From Anaerolineae bacterium (GTDB taxonomy: Bacteria > Chloroflexota > Anaerolineae > Promineifilales > Promineifilaceae): a stretch of DNA of 64,000 bases. Made by a program: the position numbers and the translations under genes. The notes under the pieces were generated by a model. The model worked only from the letters and a program-made list of their open reading frames with translations, was not told where the DNA came from and searched no databases. Positions 13,416-23,126 of the stretch are shown piece by piece. Every line of letters starts with the position of its first letter. The first letter of the stretch is position 1. The stretch is from positions 1 through 64,000 of the forward strand of contig JAHDWJ010000017.1 in assembly GCA_023384415.1 (NCBI GenBank), given 5' to 3'.

Positions 13416-15260
13416 ATGTGTGGAATCGTAGGTTATATTGGGCCGCGCCAGGCCCCCCAGGTAGTTTATGATGGGTTGAAACGGCTGGAGTACCGGGGGT
13501 ATGACTCCGCCGGAATCGCTGTTTTGCCAGCTGATGGCCAGGTAGCCATCCGGCGTGATGTGGGCAAATTGGGCAATTTGGGCCAACGGCTCATGGAATC
13601 TCCCCTGGTGGGGCATATTGGCCTGGGGCATACCCGCTGGGCCACTCATGGGGCTCCCAGCGAACGGAATGCCCATCCCCATCTGAGCATGAATGGGCGG
13701 GTAGTGCTGGTGCATAATGGGATTGTGGAAAACTTTTTACCCTTGCGGGAAGAGTTAATGAGTGAAGGGGTCACGTTCAACTCCGATACCGATACGGAAG
13801 TGATTGTGCAAATGATTGAACGATATCTGGAAGCGGGGCTGCCTTTTGTCCAGGCGGTGCGGGATACCCTCAAACAGCTTCAGGGGGCCAATGCGGTGGT
13901 GGTCCTAAATGTGGATCAGCCTGATACCCTGATCTGTGCCCGGCTGGGCAATGCCGGGGGGATTACCCTGGGGGTGGGGGATGGGGAAATGTTTATCGCC
14001 TCAGATATTCCGGCTATTTTAGAATATACGCGGGAGATGGTTTTCCTGGAAAACCGGCAGATGGCTCAACTGACCCGTACCGGTTATGTGGTGACGGACC
14101 TGGACGGTCGCCCGGTGCAGCCCACGCTCCATACCATTGCTTGGGACCCGGTGAGCGCGGTGAAGGGGGAGTATAAACATTTTATGCAGAAGGAGATTTT
14201 TGAGCAGCCCAGGGCGATTGTGGATACGCTGCGCGGCCGCGTAGATTTTGAGCGTCATACCATCCATCTGCCTGAGATGAACCTGACCCCCGCTCTGGCC
14301 CAACGGCTGCAAAAGCTGTTTATCATCGCCTGCGGCACCAGCTATTACTCCGGGTTGGCCGGTAAATTTATGTTAGAAAGCATCGCCCGGCTGCCCACCG
14401 AAGTGGTGTATGCTTCCGAGTTTCGTTATTATGACCCGATCATTGGGGACAACGCGGCCGCGTTAGCCATCACCCAATCCGGCGAAACTGCTGACACCCT
14501 GGCCGCCAGTGAACTGGTCAAAAGCAGTGGAGCCGTCCTGTGGGCCATCGTCAACGCCATCGGCAGCCAATCGGCCCGCTTATCCGATGGTTATATCCCT
14601 ATGCACGCTGGGCCAGAAATCGGCGTCGCCAGCACCAAAGCGTTCACCACCTCCCTGGTAGATCAATATTTGCTGGCCTGTGCTTTGGGGCAGCTTCGCG
14701 GTACCGTCAGCCCGGAGCGGATGCGTCAGTTGGTGCAAGATTTAGCCCATCTGCCTGAGTTGACCGGTCGTGTCTTAGAGCATGATAAAACCATTCAGGA
14801 GTTAGCCAACCTGTTTTTTAAGGCAACCAACTTCCTCTACCTGGGGCGGGGAATCAATTATGCCGTCGCCCGGGAAGGGGCGTTAAAATTAAAAGAGTTG
14901 AGCTACATTCACGCCGAGGGGTATCCCGCAGGAGAAATGAAACATGGTCCCATCGCTCTCATTGACGAAACATTGCCTATTTTAGCGATTGCTACTCGTG
15001 ATCATTTGTACGAAAAGATGATCAGCCAGATACAGCAGGCCAAAGCACGGGGGGGAATCGTCATTGCTGTAGCCACTGAAGGGGATGATGCCATCCGGCA
15101 AGAAGCCGATCATGTTATCTATGTCCCCCAAACACCGTTCTTGCTGGCTCCGGTAGTGAATGTTATCCCGCTGCAATTGTTGAGCTACCATATCGCCGTC
15201 CGGCGGGGGTGTGATGTGGATCAACCCCGTAACCTGGCTAAAAGTGTCACCGTCGAATAA
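13416..15260 (+). CDS. glmS: Glutamine-fructose-6-phosphate aminotransferase (isomerizing)
   Basis: This enzyme makes glucosamine-6-phosphate from fructose-6-phosphate and glutamine, the first step to UDP-GlcNAc and peptidoglycan. The 614-residue protein starts MCGIVGYIG, with Cys2 as the N-terminal nucleophile of the glutaminase domain after Met removal. The ATG is preceded by AAGGAG; an in-frame upstream extension to 13308 would bury Cys2 and is rejected. Glutaminase motifs include GHTRWATHG and HNGIVEN. Two SIS domains follow, with CGTSYYSGL, SQSGET-type ITQSGETADT, STKAFTTSL and the closing KSVTVE tail. Expression is very likely controlled by the ribozyme in its leader. Confidence 0.97.
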   Translation: MCGIVGYIGPRQAPQVVYDGLKRLEYRGYDSAGIAVLPADGQVAIRRDVGKLGNLGQRLMESPLVGHIGLGHTRWATHGAPSERNAHPHLSMNGRVVLVHNGIVENFLPLREELMSEGVTFNSDTDTEVIVQMIERYLEAGLPFVQAVRDTLKQLQGANAVVVLNVDQPDTLICARLGNAGGITLGVGDGEMFIASDIPAILEYTREMVFLENRQMAQLTRTGYVVTDLDGRPVQPTLHTIAWDPVSAVKGEYKHFMQKEIFEQPRAIVDTLRGRVDFERHTIHLPEMNLTPALAQRLQKLFIIACGTSYYSGLAGKFMLESIARLPTEVVYASEFRYYDPIIGDNAAALAITQSGETADTLAASELVKSSGAVLWAIVNAIGSQSARLSDGYIPMHAGPEIGVASTKAFTTSLVDQYLLACALGQLRGTVSPERMRQLVQDLAHLPELTGRVLEHDKTIQELANLFFKATNFLYLGRGINYAVAREGALKLKELSYIHAEGYPAGEMKHGPIALIDETLPILAIATRDHLYEKMISQIQQAKARGGIVIAVATEGDDAIRQEADHVIYVPQTPFLLAPVVNVIPLQLLSYHIAVRRGCDVDQPRNLAKSVTVE

Positions 15261-15311
15261 CCAACCTGCGGCTGGCGAGGGCACATAGCCTTCGCCAGCT
15301 CCCCCACATCT

Positions 15312-17549
15312 ATGATCCATTTTAACCCACAAACCCGCACCTTTAATCTGCTTTTGCACACCAGCTATTATGCTTTCCAGGTAGATGACCAGGAGCAGCC
15401 AGTTCATCTCGGCTGGGGGGTACGGCCAGATGCGGCCGCCGCCGATGATCGTCTTAGCGGCGAGACCGTTTATGAGCAGTATGATCCCCCCTGGAGCTTT
15501 ATCACCCAGTTCCGCCCCGATGAACTTTTAACCTTCGGTGATGTGACCTCCTATGGGGTTACCCTCAAAGCCAGTTTCCCCACCCTCCCCCAACCATTAG
15601 CCGCGGGGGAACATCTGCACCTGCCTATTCGTGATTTGCGGCTGCGCTATGTGGGGTATGAAGTTGTCACCGATGCCCAACCAGGCCTGGCCCCCACTCA
15701 CGGGCTGCCCACAGGAGTATCATCTCCCCGCGAAACCTTACGTGTCCTTCTCCGTGATCCGGTGCAGCCGTTCCAGGCTATCGTCTGTTATCGCCTTACC
15801 CCAGAGCATGACATTATCGAGCGGTGGTTGGAATTGGAAAATCTGGGCAGGGAAACAGTGACGCTAGACGTGTGTCATTTTGCTTCGCTGCATCTGCCTA
15901 ATGGCACAACGGAGCTGACCTATGTTGCGGGCACCTGGGCCAGGGAGTTTATGACGGCGCGACAGCGGCTACCTATGGGAACGCAGGTGATTGAAAGCCG
16001 CTCGGTACAAACCAGCCACAATAGTAATCCGTTTTTTTTCCTCAATCAGCCAGGGCAAGCCTGGGAAGAGGGGGGAACGGTCTATTTTGGGGCTTTGGCT
16101 TACAGTGGCAGCTGGCGGATTAGCTTTGAGCAGCTTCCCACCTGGGATATCCGGGTGCATGGGGGGTACAACCCGTTTGATTTTCACCTGGCCCTCACCC
16201 CTGGGGAGCGGCATATCACCCCGGCGTTTGTGACTGGGGTAAGTAATGATGGCTGGGGTGGGGCCAGCCGCCGCCTCCACGCTTTTACCCAGGAGCGAAT
16301 ATTGCCCGTTTCTGCGGCGTATCCATCCTGGCGGCCGGTTTTGTACAACAGTTGGGAAGCGACTTATTTTAATTTGAGTTATGAAAACCAGGTGGCGTTG
16401 GCCCGGAAAGCGGCCGCAATCGGGGTTGAGCTGTTTTGTGTAGATGATGGCTGGTTTGGCGGGCGGCGGCACGACCGGGCCGGGTTGGGCGATTGGGTCG
16501 TGAGCCAGGATGTATTCCCGAATGGGTTAGAGCAGTTGGTGGCCGAGGTACATCGTCTGGGGATGAAGTTTGGTCTGTGGGTGGAACCGGAGATGGTCAA
16601 CCCGGATTCGGACCTATACCGGCAGCATCCTGAGTGGGTGTTACATTTCCCATCGCGGCCGCGTACCGAATCCCGGAACCAACTCATCCTTGATTTTGGA
16701 CGGGAGGAAGTCATCGCCTACATCTTCACCCTGCTGGATGAACTGGTGACACGCTATGCCGTCTCTTTTTTCAAATGGGATATGAACCGGCTGGCAACCG
16801 AACCAGGGTCGGTGGTGGGACAGGCTATCTGGCGCCAGCATACAGCCGGGGTCTACAGCCTTATGGATCGCCTGCGCCAAAAACATCCAGGGCTGGATAT
16901 ACAAAGCTGTTCGGGCGGTGGCGGCCGCATTGATTTAGGCATTCTAGGCCGTACCGATCAGGTGTGGGTCAGCGACAATACCGACGCCTTCGACCGTACC
17001 CGCATTCAGGAAGGATTCAGCCTCACATACCCGGCACGAACGATGGAAGCATGGGTCACCCATGAACACAATCACATTACCCAGCGTGTTACTCCCTTAG
17101 CTCTCCGTTTCGATGTCGCCATGCGTGGTGTGTTAGGAATTGGCGCCAGCCTGAATGAATTAAGCGAAGCAGAGTTACAACAGTACGCCAGCTATATCAC
17201 CTTTTACAAACAAATTCGCCCCGTCATCCAGGGCGGAATACTATATCGTCTACAACGAGTGGAAGAATGGGGCGCATCCATCGTCCAATATGTCCTGCCG
17301 GATGGCAGCCAGGCCGTCTATTCCCTGGTCATTCACCAGCATCAGGTGGGTAGTTATCGGCCCAATCCCCCCTTACGCGGCTTACAGCTCAAAGCCAATT
17401 ACACCGTAACAGATCGGCGCGGCCATGAAATACACCGGGCAACGGGATATGAGTTGATGACCCTCGGTTTACCGCGTGAACTGGGGGAGTTTGGAGGGTA
17501 CAGCCGGACGCTGCATATTAGAGCGGTTACTTTTTCTTCTTCCCTTTAG
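15312..17549 (+). CDS. Alpha-galactosidase, GH36
   Basis: This 745-residue enzyme has the three-part GH36 layout: an N-terminal beta-supersandwich (to about 300), a central TIM barrel and a C-terminal beta domain. Barrel motifs include CVDDGWFGGRR, GLWVEPEMVN, the nucleophile site FFKWDMNR (Asp) and the acid/base region CSGGGGR with WVSDNTDAFDR. GH36 enzymes release terminal alpha-1,6-galactose from raffinose-type sugars and galactomannan. No signal peptide is visible, so it is cytoplasmic and needs an importer not present here. It starts 51 bases after glmS and may be read from the same transcript. Its last 23 bases overlap the convergent DUF1801 gene. Confidence 0.93.
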   Translation: MIHFNPQTRTFNLLLHTSYYAFQVDDQEQPVHLGWGVRPDAAAADDRLSGETVYEQYDPPWSFITQFRPDELLTFGDVTSYGVTLKASFPTLPQPLAAGEHLHLPIRDLRLRYVGYEVVTDAQPGLAPTHGLPTGVSSPRETLRVLLRDPVQPFQAIVCYRLTPEHDIIERWLELENLGRETVTLDVCHFASLHLPNGTTELTYVAGTWAREFMTARQRLPMGTQVIESRSVQTSHNSNPFFFLNQPGQAWEEGGTVYFGALAYSGSWRISFEQLPTWDIRVHGGYNPFDFHLALTPGERHITPAFVTGVSNDGWGGASRRLHAFTQERILPVSAAYPSWRPVLYNSWEATYFNLSYENQVALARKAAAIGVELFCVDDGWFGGRRHDRAGLGDWVVSQDVFPNGLEQLVAEVHRLGMKFGLWVEPEMVNPDSDLYRQHPEWVLHFPSRPRTESRNQLILDFGREEVIAYIFTLLDELVTRYAVSFFKWDMNRLATEPGSVVGQAIWRQHTAGVYSLMDRLRQKHPGLDIQSCSGGGGRIDLGILGRTDQVWVSDNTDAFDRTRIQEGFSLTYPARTMEAWVTHEHNHITQRVTPLALRFDVAMRGVLGIGASLNELSEAELQQYASYITFYKQIRPVIQGGILYRLQRVEEWGASIVQYVLPDGSQAVYSLVIHQHQVGSYRPNPPLRGLQLKANYTVTDRRGHEIHRATGYELMTLGLPRELGEFGGYSRTLHIRAVTFSSSL

Positions 17550-17928
17550 CCGCAGCTTTGGCCTTATTTTCTTCAACCCGAAACTGCACAATCCGGCGGA
17601 TCAGGTCATAAGGGATCGGCTTATTAAAGGGGAATTGGATGGATCCTTTACCTTGTTTGTACCCAGATAACTCCCCCTTAAACGCTTCTATACCACTGGG
17701 CACCGGGTAAAAGCCGATATGGTTCTTGAAAGCCGCAAAGTAAACCAGATTTCCATGCAGCCTAAAGGTCGGCATTTGATATTTGATCGTTTCCTCAGCC
17801 TCTGGGACCACGTCTTTGATCGTCAACCGTACCCTGGTCAGAAGCTCCTGGATGTCATCAGGAAAACCAGCAATGTATTCATCTATGTTCTTAGGGGGGG
17901 TATTAGGGGTAAGGGAATCAGTTTTCAT
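17527..17928 (-). CDS. DUF1801 (YdhG-like) protein
   Basis: This 133-residue protein has DUF1801 features: IDEYIAGFPDDIQELLTRVR, a central AEETIKYQMPTFRLHGNLVY, FAAFKNHIGFYPVPSGIEAF and the end with IPYDLIRRIVQFRVEE. The family includes Bacillus YdhG/FrataxinB-like proteins suggested to help iron handling, though many members have no known role. The tail is Lys-rich (AKAAAKGKKKK), which may bind nucleic acid or simply add charge. The 3' end overlaps the alpha-galactosidase 3' end by 23 bases in convergent orientation. Confidence 0.82.
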   Translation of the reverse strand: MKTDSLTPNTPPKNIDEYIAGFPDDIQELLTRVRLTIKDVVPEAEETIKYQMPTFRLHGNLVYFAAFKNHIGFYPVPSGIEAFKGELSGYKQGKGSIQFPFNKPIPYDLIRRIVQFRVEENKAKAAAKGKKKK

Positions 17929-18065
17929 CTAAGTTCCTCTTTGTACTCTGGACAAAGCAGCTCTGCTTAAGGGGTGTTGCATGATAAACTTTACGCCTGC
18001 GGATGTTTAGTTTTGGTTTTTATAGTATAGAGAGGGATGAATAGGCTCGCAAGTAAGGAGAATGT

Positions 18066-18980
18066 ATGGGCGAAATTATCTACCGTCGGGGCACGGAAAC
18101 GGATTCGTATGGGGTGTTTTGTCTCTTTGAGGAGACGTTTGCCGATTTATTGCACCGCTTTGGCCTGGCGGATGAGACGGAACCCGCCTGGCATGAACCA
18201 GAGAAGCTGGCCCGGATGTGGGCGGAGCGGCAGTCGCTTTATGATTATCTGGGCCAGTCGGCCGAACATTTCTGGCTGGCGGAACAGGATGGGCAGATCG
18301 TCGGGTTTGCCCGGTCGGTGTTTCATGGCGGGGTGCGAGAGCTGACGGAGTTTTTTGTCAGGCCGTCAGGGCAATCGGCAGGGGTGGGGCAGGAGCTGCT
18401 GCGGCGGGCTTTCCCGGCGGCGGGGGCCAGCCACCGACTGATTATTGCCACAATGGATGTTCGGGCGCAGGTACGTTATCTCAAAACGGGGGTGTATCCC
18501 CATTTTCCGCTCTATTATTTCTGGCGTGAACCCCAGACGGTAACGGTGACGACAGATTTGCAGACGCGGCCGCTAACCCTTTCTCCGGAAACCATAGATA
18601 TTTTAGCCGCTCTGGACCAGACGGTTATTGGCTTCCGGCGGGATGGCATTCACAGTTGGTTGTCGGAGAATCGGCAAGGGTGGCTTTATTATCGGGCTGG
18701 GCAGCCGGTGGGGTATGGGTATACCGGCAAAAACAACGGCCCCTTTGCCCTGTTAGACAGTCAGGATTTCCCGGCGGTGTTGGCTCAGGCAGAGTCGTTC
18801 GCGGCCGCGCACCACCCCACCCATTTTGGCCTGGAACTCCCTATGATCAACCAGGTTGCTGTCACCTACCTGTTGGAGAGGGGGTTCCGCATGGATAATT
18901 TCGCCGCTTTATTCATGTGGGACAAGCCGTTGGGCGACCTGTCTCGATACATCTGTACCAGCCCGCCGTTTTTTATGTGA
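18066..18980 (+). CDS. GNAT family N-acetyltransferase (two-domain)
   Basis: This 304-residue protein contains an N-terminal GNAT-like domain (WLAEQDGQIVGFARSVF, then ELTEFFVRPSGQSAGVGQEL with the QSAGVG acetyl-CoA loop) and a second half of similar size ending in QVAVTYLLERGFRMDNF. This double layout is seen in several environmental acetyltransferases of unknown substrate. The start has a good AAGGAGAA site. It is followed 70 bases later by another acetyltransferase gene on the same strand, probably in one operon. Confidence 0.75.
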   Translation: MGEIIYRRGTETDSYGVFCLFEETFADLLHRFGLADETEPAWHEPEKLARMWAERQSLYDYLGQSAEHFWLAEQDGQIVGFARSVFHGGVRELTEFFVRPSGQSAGVGQELLRRAFPAAGASHRLIIATMDVRAQVRYLKTGVYPHFPLYYFWREPQTVTVTTDLQTRPLTLSPETIDILAALDQTVIGFRRDGIHSWLSENRQGWLYYRAGQPVGYGYTGKNNGPFALLDSQDFPAVLAQAESFAAAHHPTHFGLELPMINQVAVTYLLERGFRMDNFAALFMWDKPLGDLSRYICTSPPFFM

Positions 18981-19050
18981 TGGCCATGGGGCAAGGCATT
19001 GATCCACAGATGTCACAGATGAGCCACAGATAGCCCGCGAAAAAGGTACT

Positions 19051-19812
19051 ATGTCGTCCCTTATCTCTGCCCTGGAACAGTTAGCTGCCAACGCCTGGCC
19101 GGCCGCTGAAACGGCGTCGGTGGATGGGTGGCTGTGCCGGTATGCCGCCAGTTCCAGCCGCCGCCTCAACTCGGTTTTACCTTTGCAAACAGAGGGTCAA
19201 TTGGGTCTGGATGAGCGGATTGCTGCTGTGGAACAGTTCTATTCCCGCCGCCAGACCCCCGCCCGCTTCCAGGTTAGCCCCGCGGCCGCGCCTTATTCTC
19301 TGGATGATGACCTGAAAACGCGAGGGTATGATCTTGTGGGGACGATTTTGGTGCAAACGGCCGCAGTGAAGGATGTGCAGACGAGATGCGGCCGCCTCAC
19401 CTCAGGGCGAATCGTCGTGGCCGACCAATGCCCAGACTCCTGGTTTGATACCTATCTGCGGGCGGAGCCGGGGCGAGAGAAGACGGCCGCGGATCGGCGG
19501 GCAGTGTTGGCGCGGATTGCCCCGCCGACGGCGTATGTGACCTGGGAGGTTGTGGGGGAGGCGGCCGCAATCGGCTTAGGGGTGTTGGAGCAGGGGTGGC
19601 TGGGGGTGTTTTGTATGGCTACGCTTCCAGCTTACCGGCGGCAGGGGGGCGCGACCGCAATTTTGGGGGCATTGGCTGAGTGGGGGGCCGGGCAGGGGGC
19701 GGAAGAGAGCTATTTGCAACTGTTTGCCAGAAACACGGCCGCGTTAGCTGTTTATGGCCGGGCCGGTTTTACAACCTTATACCCCTATCACTTCCGCGAA
19801 CGCGCTCCCTAA
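19051..19812 (+). CDS. GNAT family N-acetyltransferase
   Basis: This 253-residue protein has a typical GNAT end: GVFCMATLPAYRRQGGATAI with the acetyl-CoA loop RRQGGA, then LFARNTAALAVYGRAGF. The N-terminal region begins LEQLAANAWPAAETASVDGW and has a SRRLNSVLPL segment, the pattern of acetyltransferases listed only as GNAT in databases. The gene is dense in GCGGCCGC sites (three). It lies 70 bases after another GNAT gene in the same direction. The substrate is unknown. Confidence 0.72.
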   Translation: MSSLISALEQLAANAWPAAETASVDGWLCRYAASSSRRLNSVLPLQTEGQLGLDERIAAVEQFYSRRQTPARFQVSPAAAPYSLDDDLKTRGYDLVGTILVQTAAVKDVQTRCGRLTSGRIVVADQCPDSWFDTYLRAEPGREKTAADRRAVLARIAPPTAYVTWEVVGEAAAIGLGVLEQGWLGVFCMATLPAYRRQGGATAILGALAEWGAGQGAEESYLQLFARNTAALAVYGRAGFTTLYPYHFRERAP

Positions 19813-19842
19813 CCGGGATAAGTCAGAATTGAAGAGACTCTT

Positions 19843-19906
19843 GCCACGAATGACCCAAATTGACACCAATTTTTCTTGATTCGTGCGAATTCGTGTCATT
19901 CGTGGC
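19843..19906. repeat. Dispersed CACGAAT-type inverted repeat
   Basis: GCCACGAATGAC (19843-19854) and its complement at 19895-19906 are perfect 12-base arms around about 40 bases holding shorter AATTCGTG/CACGAATT-like pieces. It follows the GNAT stop codon and precedes a convergent lipoprotein gene. It is related to the hairpins at 6034 and 46457. Confidence 0.65.
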
Positions 19907-19940
19907 TAAACCAATCGTCTATCTAAAACCGTCTGTGACA

Positions 19941-20594
19941 TTAACTTTCCGGCGGTGTAAATTTGAAGTTGTCAAATTGCACTGTCACCCCACCTTCACT
20001 AAACGTCTCCACAAAAATACCAATATCCCCCTTAGCCAGAGTAGCGTCCGTGATTGTGCCCACATTTTGATCATTGACAAAGAAAGTCATACTGCTGCCA
20101 ATCGCTTCAACCCGGAGCACATTGGTATTATTGACCCCTTGTTTAACGGCATCTGAGGTAAACCAACCATCACCGATTAAAATTTGATAATCTTCACAGG
20201 CGTTGGCACAGCGGGCAACCAACACAAACCCATCTCCACTTATCTCAAACAGATAAAAAGAATCGGTGTCATTGTTGACCCGGAACATCATCCCATACCC
20301 GTTATCCAGAGGGCCAGCCGTTTGGGTAGCTTCAACTTCATAAGTGCCATCACCAAAATCTTTGCCCCCGGTGGACCAGAAAAACTGCTCGGCGGTCTTG
20401 ACGGTAAAGACATAAGCCCCACTACGCACATTCCCTGAGGCATCACTGGTGTCATCAGTACCCCAGGAGCCGATGCTGTTAAACTCTTCGTGGTAGGGGC
20501 CGCCACCCAGAGAACAGGCCAGGCTCACCAGGGCTAAGGCCGTGATGAAAAAAAACAACCAACGCATAGAATAAAAGGGTGTATGTTTGCTCAC
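19941..20594 (-). CDS. Secreted lipoprotein, concanavalin/DUF1080-like fold
   Basis: This 217-residue protein begins with a basic segment, a hydrophobic stretch and a lipobox (LALVSLAC), so it is exported and lipid-anchored at the cell surface. The mature part looks like a jelly-roll domain of the LamG/DUF1080 type: an initial EEFNSIGSWG, repeated strands such as YGMMFRVNNDTDSFYLFEIS, and MTFFVNDQNVGTITD. Such domains usually bind carbohydrates or act as adhesive modules. There is no catalytic motif. It stands alone between two intergenic regions. The signal type is directly visible; the fold is inferred. Confidence 0.68.
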   Translation of the reverse strand: MSKHTPFYSMRWLFFFITALALVSLACSLGGGPYHEEFNSIGSWGTDDTSDASGNVRSGAYVFTVKTAEQFFWSTGGKDFGDGTYEVEATQTAGPLDNGYGMMFRVNNDTDSFYLFEISGDGFVLVARCANACEDYQILIGDGWFTSDAVKQGVNNTNVLRVEAIGSSMTFFVNDQNVGTITDATLAKGDIGIFVETFSEGGVTVQFDNFKFTPPES

Positions 20595-20755
20595 GTTTTT
20601 GCTCCTATAAAATTTAGGGTTGCAGAGTAAAAAGATCCCCTGCGTTTGCTATAGGAATAGGGCGGGCCGCGCCTATAGCACTGGGTTATTAGTGTATTGG
20701 TGAATGGGTACGTTAGTCAATAAACCAATATACCAGTATCCCCAACTTCTTTCTT

Positions 20756-22762
20756 TCAACTGACAGCCTCGGCCACAATTTGCGCCACATCTTTAACGAC
20801 CATGGCGTTGTCTGATTTACCATTGGCATCGTGCATCATCACGGCACAGAACGGGCAGCCAACCGCCAACACCTTGGCCCCGGTAGCTTTGGCTTCCCGA
20901 TACCGGTTGATATTCACATTTTCCCGACCATGCTCTTCCTCTTTCCACATTTGCGCCCCACCAGCTCCGCAGCAGAAGGAGTTGCTTTTGTTACGATCCA
21001 TTTCCAGCAGAGTCATACCCGCCTGGGCTAACGCTTCACGGGGATCAGTATACACCCCATTGTGCCGCCCTAAATAGCATGGATCATGAAAAGTAGCTGA
21101 CTCTAATTGATTGCCATTGAGCCGTAAAACCCCCTTGCCCACCAGTTCAGTGATCAGTTGGGTGTGGTGGATGATCTCATAATGACCGCCATACCCGCCG
21201 TACTCCTTACCGATAGTGTGCAGGCAGTGGGGGCAGCTGGCAACAATCCGCTTCTTATCGGCCCCAATTTCGTTTAATTTTTCGATATTGGCCAGGGCCA
21301 TTTCATAAAAAAGAGCTTCATTCCCGGCCCGGCGGGCTGAATCGCCAGTGCAGGCTTCCTCTTCGCCTAAGATGGCAAAGTTTAGGTTGGCCGCTTTCAA
21401 TATGGTAACGACAGAGCGCGCAACCTCTTGGGCATTGGGGTCAAACGCCCCGGCACAGCCAACCCAAAAAAGAATGTCAAAGTCGGGATTTTCTTCAACC
21501 GTCGGCACAGGAAAATCGAGGCTTTCGGTCCAGGCAAGGCGGCTGTCGGTGGCTTGCCAGGGATTGGAGAGCCGCTCCATGCCGGTGAATGCCCCTTTGA
21601 ATTGGGCCGGGAAGCTGCTCTCCATCATCACCTGGTGGCGGCGCATATCCATAATGTCAAACATCGGCTCGTTGCCGACGGGGCAGACATCTACGCAGGC
21701 CCCACAGGTGGTGCAGGCCCACAATGCGCTTTCGCTGAGGGTCATTTCTAACAAGGAGATCGGCTCGGCCTGCCCGGAAGCGACGGCGGCCATGTTGTTA
21801 CGCAGGTAATACCGTTTGTTGATTTCGATAGCTGCCGGGGACAACTCTTTGCCGGTGGCATAGGCCGGGCACGCTTCCTGGCAGCGGTTGCACATGATGC
21901 AGGCGAAGGCGTCCATGATGTGGGTCTGGTGGAGATCAAAGAGCGCGGCCGCGCCAAACTGCTCTATGCTCTCATCCTCAAAATTAAGGGGTGTCAGCGC
22001 CCCCAACGCCTTACGCTCTGGCCGGGTCATAAAGTTCAGCGGCCCCATAAACAGGTGGGCATGTTTGGTATACGGAAAGTAGGGAATAAACAGCACCACC
22101 AACCCGACCGAAATCCACCAGCTTATATGACGCCCCCACTCCAGGCTGGCCGTATCTAAACCATTAAACCAGCCCGCCACCAGGGTAGCGACCGGCTGCC
22201 ACACATCAGGGCCACTATGGGCCAGATGGAACGATTGCCCCAACAGGCGAAAGCCGATATGAATCAAGATAAATGAACCAACCACCAGGGAATCACGGGG
22301 AATACCGATGCGGGCGTTCGGGTCTACCTTCACATTGTCCCGGATTTTCAGGGCACGATCTCCAGCGGGGAAACGGCGAATGAGCAAAAAAGCGACCCCT
22401 AGCAGCACCAGGAACCCAAACAAATCAGCCAGCAGGCGGTAGACATCCCCCACCAACCCCGGAATGGCAAAGTCAGCCATAAACGCTTCCAGCACATCTA
22501 CCATATTGACTAAACCATAAAAGATGAAGCCAAAAGCGACCAGATAATGGAAGAATGAGGTGAGGCGGCGGTGGCGGATGATGCGCCCCTGGCTGAACAG
22601 GGCCATTGTGCCCACTACCAGCCGTTGGAACAGGTTATCCAGCCGCAGTTTCCCTTGCCCTTGCAAGATAATATCGGCCATGAGTTTGAAGGTGGTATAG
22701 GCGGCGGTGAGGCAGATAGCGACCAACAGGATAAACAGGAGACGTTCGATGGGGGTTAGCAT
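20756..22762 (-). CDS. HdrD/GlcF-like iron-sulfur membrane oxidoreductase
   Basis: This 668-residue protein joins three parts. Residues 1-250 contain about six membrane spans resembling the NarI-type cytochrome b subunit. Residues about 285-375 hold two 4Fe-4S motifs (CIMCNRCQEACP and CTTCGACVDVCPVGNEP). The rest has CCG domains with WVGCAGAFD, CPHCLHTIGKEYGG, FHDPCYLGRHNG and FCCGAGG, the signature of heterodisulfide-reductase-like and FadF-type proteins. It likely moves electrons between a soluble donor (for example electron transfer flavoprotein) and membrane quinone. No partner gene is adjacent. The final residues end in a helical tail. Family assignment is firm; the electron donor is not known. 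Confidence 0.85.
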   Translation of the reverse strand: MLTPIERLLFILLVAICLTAAYTTFKLMADIILQGQGKLRLDNLFQRLVVGTMALFSQGRIIRHRRLTSFFHYLVAFGFIFYGLVNMVDVLEAFMADFAIPGLVGDVYRLLADLFGFLVLLGVAFLLIRRFPAGDRALKIRDNVKVDPNARIGIPRDSLVVGSFILIHIGFRLLGQSFHLAHSGPDVWQPVATLVAGWFNGLDTASLEWGRHISWWISVGLVVLFIPYFPYTKHAHLFMGPLNFMTRPERKALGALTPLNFEDESIEQFGAAALFDLHQTHIMDAFACIMCNRCQEACPAYATGKELSPAAIEINKRYYLRNNMAAVASGQAEPISLLEMTLSESALWACTTCGACVDVCPVGNEPMFDIMDMRRHQVMMESSFPAQFKGAFTGMERLSNPWQATDSRLAWTESLDFPVPTVEENPDFDILFWVGCAGAFDPNAQEVARSVVTILKAANLNFAILGEEEACTGDSARRAGNEALFYEMALANIEKLNEIGADKKRIVASCPHCLHTIGKEYGGYGGHYEIIHHTQLITELVGKGVLRLNGNQLESATFHDPCYLGRHNGVYTDPREALAQAGMTLLEMDRNKSNSFCCGAGGAQMWKEEEHGRENVNINRYREAKATGAKVLAVGCPFCAVMMHDANGKSDNAMVVKDVAQIVAEAVS

Positions 22763-23126
22763 ATTCTTTTCCTCTTTCTAAATTCCTCTGGAACTAGCCA
22801 CGTATGTAAGAAAACACGGATAAGAAGGGCCACGGATAAAGCGGTTTAGAATATTACATCTAGTCTGGTAGTCTGGCGTGTGCTTTGGCTGAAAAGGGGT
22901 GTCACCAGAGCAAAGAGATTCGTGATGATTGATGGAATTTGTGACTATTTCAGGAAATTGCGCCAAGTCTAACATTGTTTGACGCAATGCGCTATTCAGG
23001 AGTTTCCCGTATTGTAGGCACGCCGTAATAGATGAAAAACAAAGGAATTTGGGTGAACTTACTCAATCCTCAGCCCTATCTTAGCCGTGATTTTCCCGTT
23101 ATCTCGGTCTGGGGTAGGATTGTGGT
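22763..23126. other. Intergenic region, 364 bases, no gene recognised
   Basis: This spacer lies between divergent genes and must hold both promoters. I see no convincing reading frame or RNA motif. A weak direct repeat of TAGTCTGG occurs near 22861-22876. Confidence 0.5.
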